Below are positions 63,970-64,000 of a stretch of DNA of 64,000 bases, piece by piece. Within the stretch, counting starts at the first letter, position 1. Every line of letters begins with the position of its first letter. Where the stretch lies: the NCBI RefSeq assembly GCF_900102335.1, contig NZ_FNBM01000007.1:176755-240754 (forward strand). Direction: 5' to 3'. The notes beneath the pieces were generated by a model that worked only from the letters and a program-made list of their open reading frames with translations, did no database searches and was not told where the DNA came from. The DNA comes from Phytopseudomonas seleniipraecipitans (GTDB lineage Bacteria; Pseudomonadota; Gammaproteobacteria; Pseudomonadales; Pseudomonadaceae). A program made the position numbers and the translations under genes.

Positions 63970-64000
63970 TCCACCACAAGATCGCCACTGCCCTCACCTG

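Noticed and set aside
1..64000. CRISPR arrays
   Set aside because: No regularly spaced 25-40 bp direct repeats were seen; the repeats found are single inverted repeats or short tandem codon repeats.

Overview
The window looks like a Pseudomonas chromosome; the species is not resolved. The support is an MvaT-type H-NS-like protein with the RYKNPNTGE...KSWK DNA-binding segment, a glutaryl-CoA dehydrogenase and other core proteins of clearly pseudomonad type, perfect or near-perfect LexA boxes of the CTGT-N8-ACAG form, and the high GC of the right-hand half. No rRNA, tRNA or CRISPR array was seen.

Region 1 (about 1-28.3 kb) is a mosaic accessory region: many orphan genes, uneven base composition, remnants, and no integrase in view. 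Its most notable part is a minus-strand gene block at 1522-8117. It holds a 1246-residue membrane-anchored P-loop NTPase resembling the YobI family, a 291-nt gap with hairpins that could be a retron msr-msd RNA, a retron-type reverse transcriptase fused to a trypsin-like serine protease with all active-site motifs intact, a small 4-fold beta-flower-like protein, and a 134-residue orphan. This reads as a candidate multi-gene anti-phage or retron system. Next to it, a 3,145-bp IS66-type element (8383-11527) with exact 8-bp target duplications carries a GNAT acetyltransferase passenger and splits an already decayed livF gene. Beyond it lie a caspase-like protease (11803-13257), a winged-helix/PD-(D/E)XK nuclease-like protein (13547-15067), an AbrB-type orphan, a phosphoesterase/HAD mini-operon (16549-18330), and a divergent pair, SRAP (yedK) and the error-prone polymerase DnaE2, sharing a perfect LexA box. 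Two paralogous proteins of under 60 residues occur at 124 and 19429. A run of small orphan membrane or secreted proteins ends the region near 27.3 kb.

Region 2 (28.3-51 kb) is GC-rich and mostly catabolic. A FadR/GntR-type regulator (39876-40577) has a TGCACAAA-type inverted repeat at its own promoter and similar sites before the two neighbouring divergent units. Those units encode an FMN reductase, thiolase, cupin, alcohol-dehydrogenase-like protein, PF06684 protein, fumarylacetoacetate-hydrolase-like protein, VOC enzyme, aldehyde dehydrogenase and MhpA-type flavin hydroxylase, then a GlcG/HbpS-like protein, DUF1302 and DUF1329 envelope proteins, a YCF48-like protein, an MMPL/RND transporter and GcdH. 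A large chemoreceptor is included. Together they suggest sensing, transport and oxidation of an aromatic or hydrophobic acid, feeding CoA-dependent steps; the substrate cannot be read from the sequence.

Region 3 (51-64 kb) starts with a 5'-truncated chemoreceptor abutting a secreted endonuclease I gene, a likely recombination junction. It continues with core-type genes: mvaT, twin LysR regulators, an MFS transporter, a YjbR protein, a cold-shock/DUF1294 protein, uppP, pnuC with a nucleotide-kinase partner, a di-haem cytochrome with a catalase-family partner, and queD.
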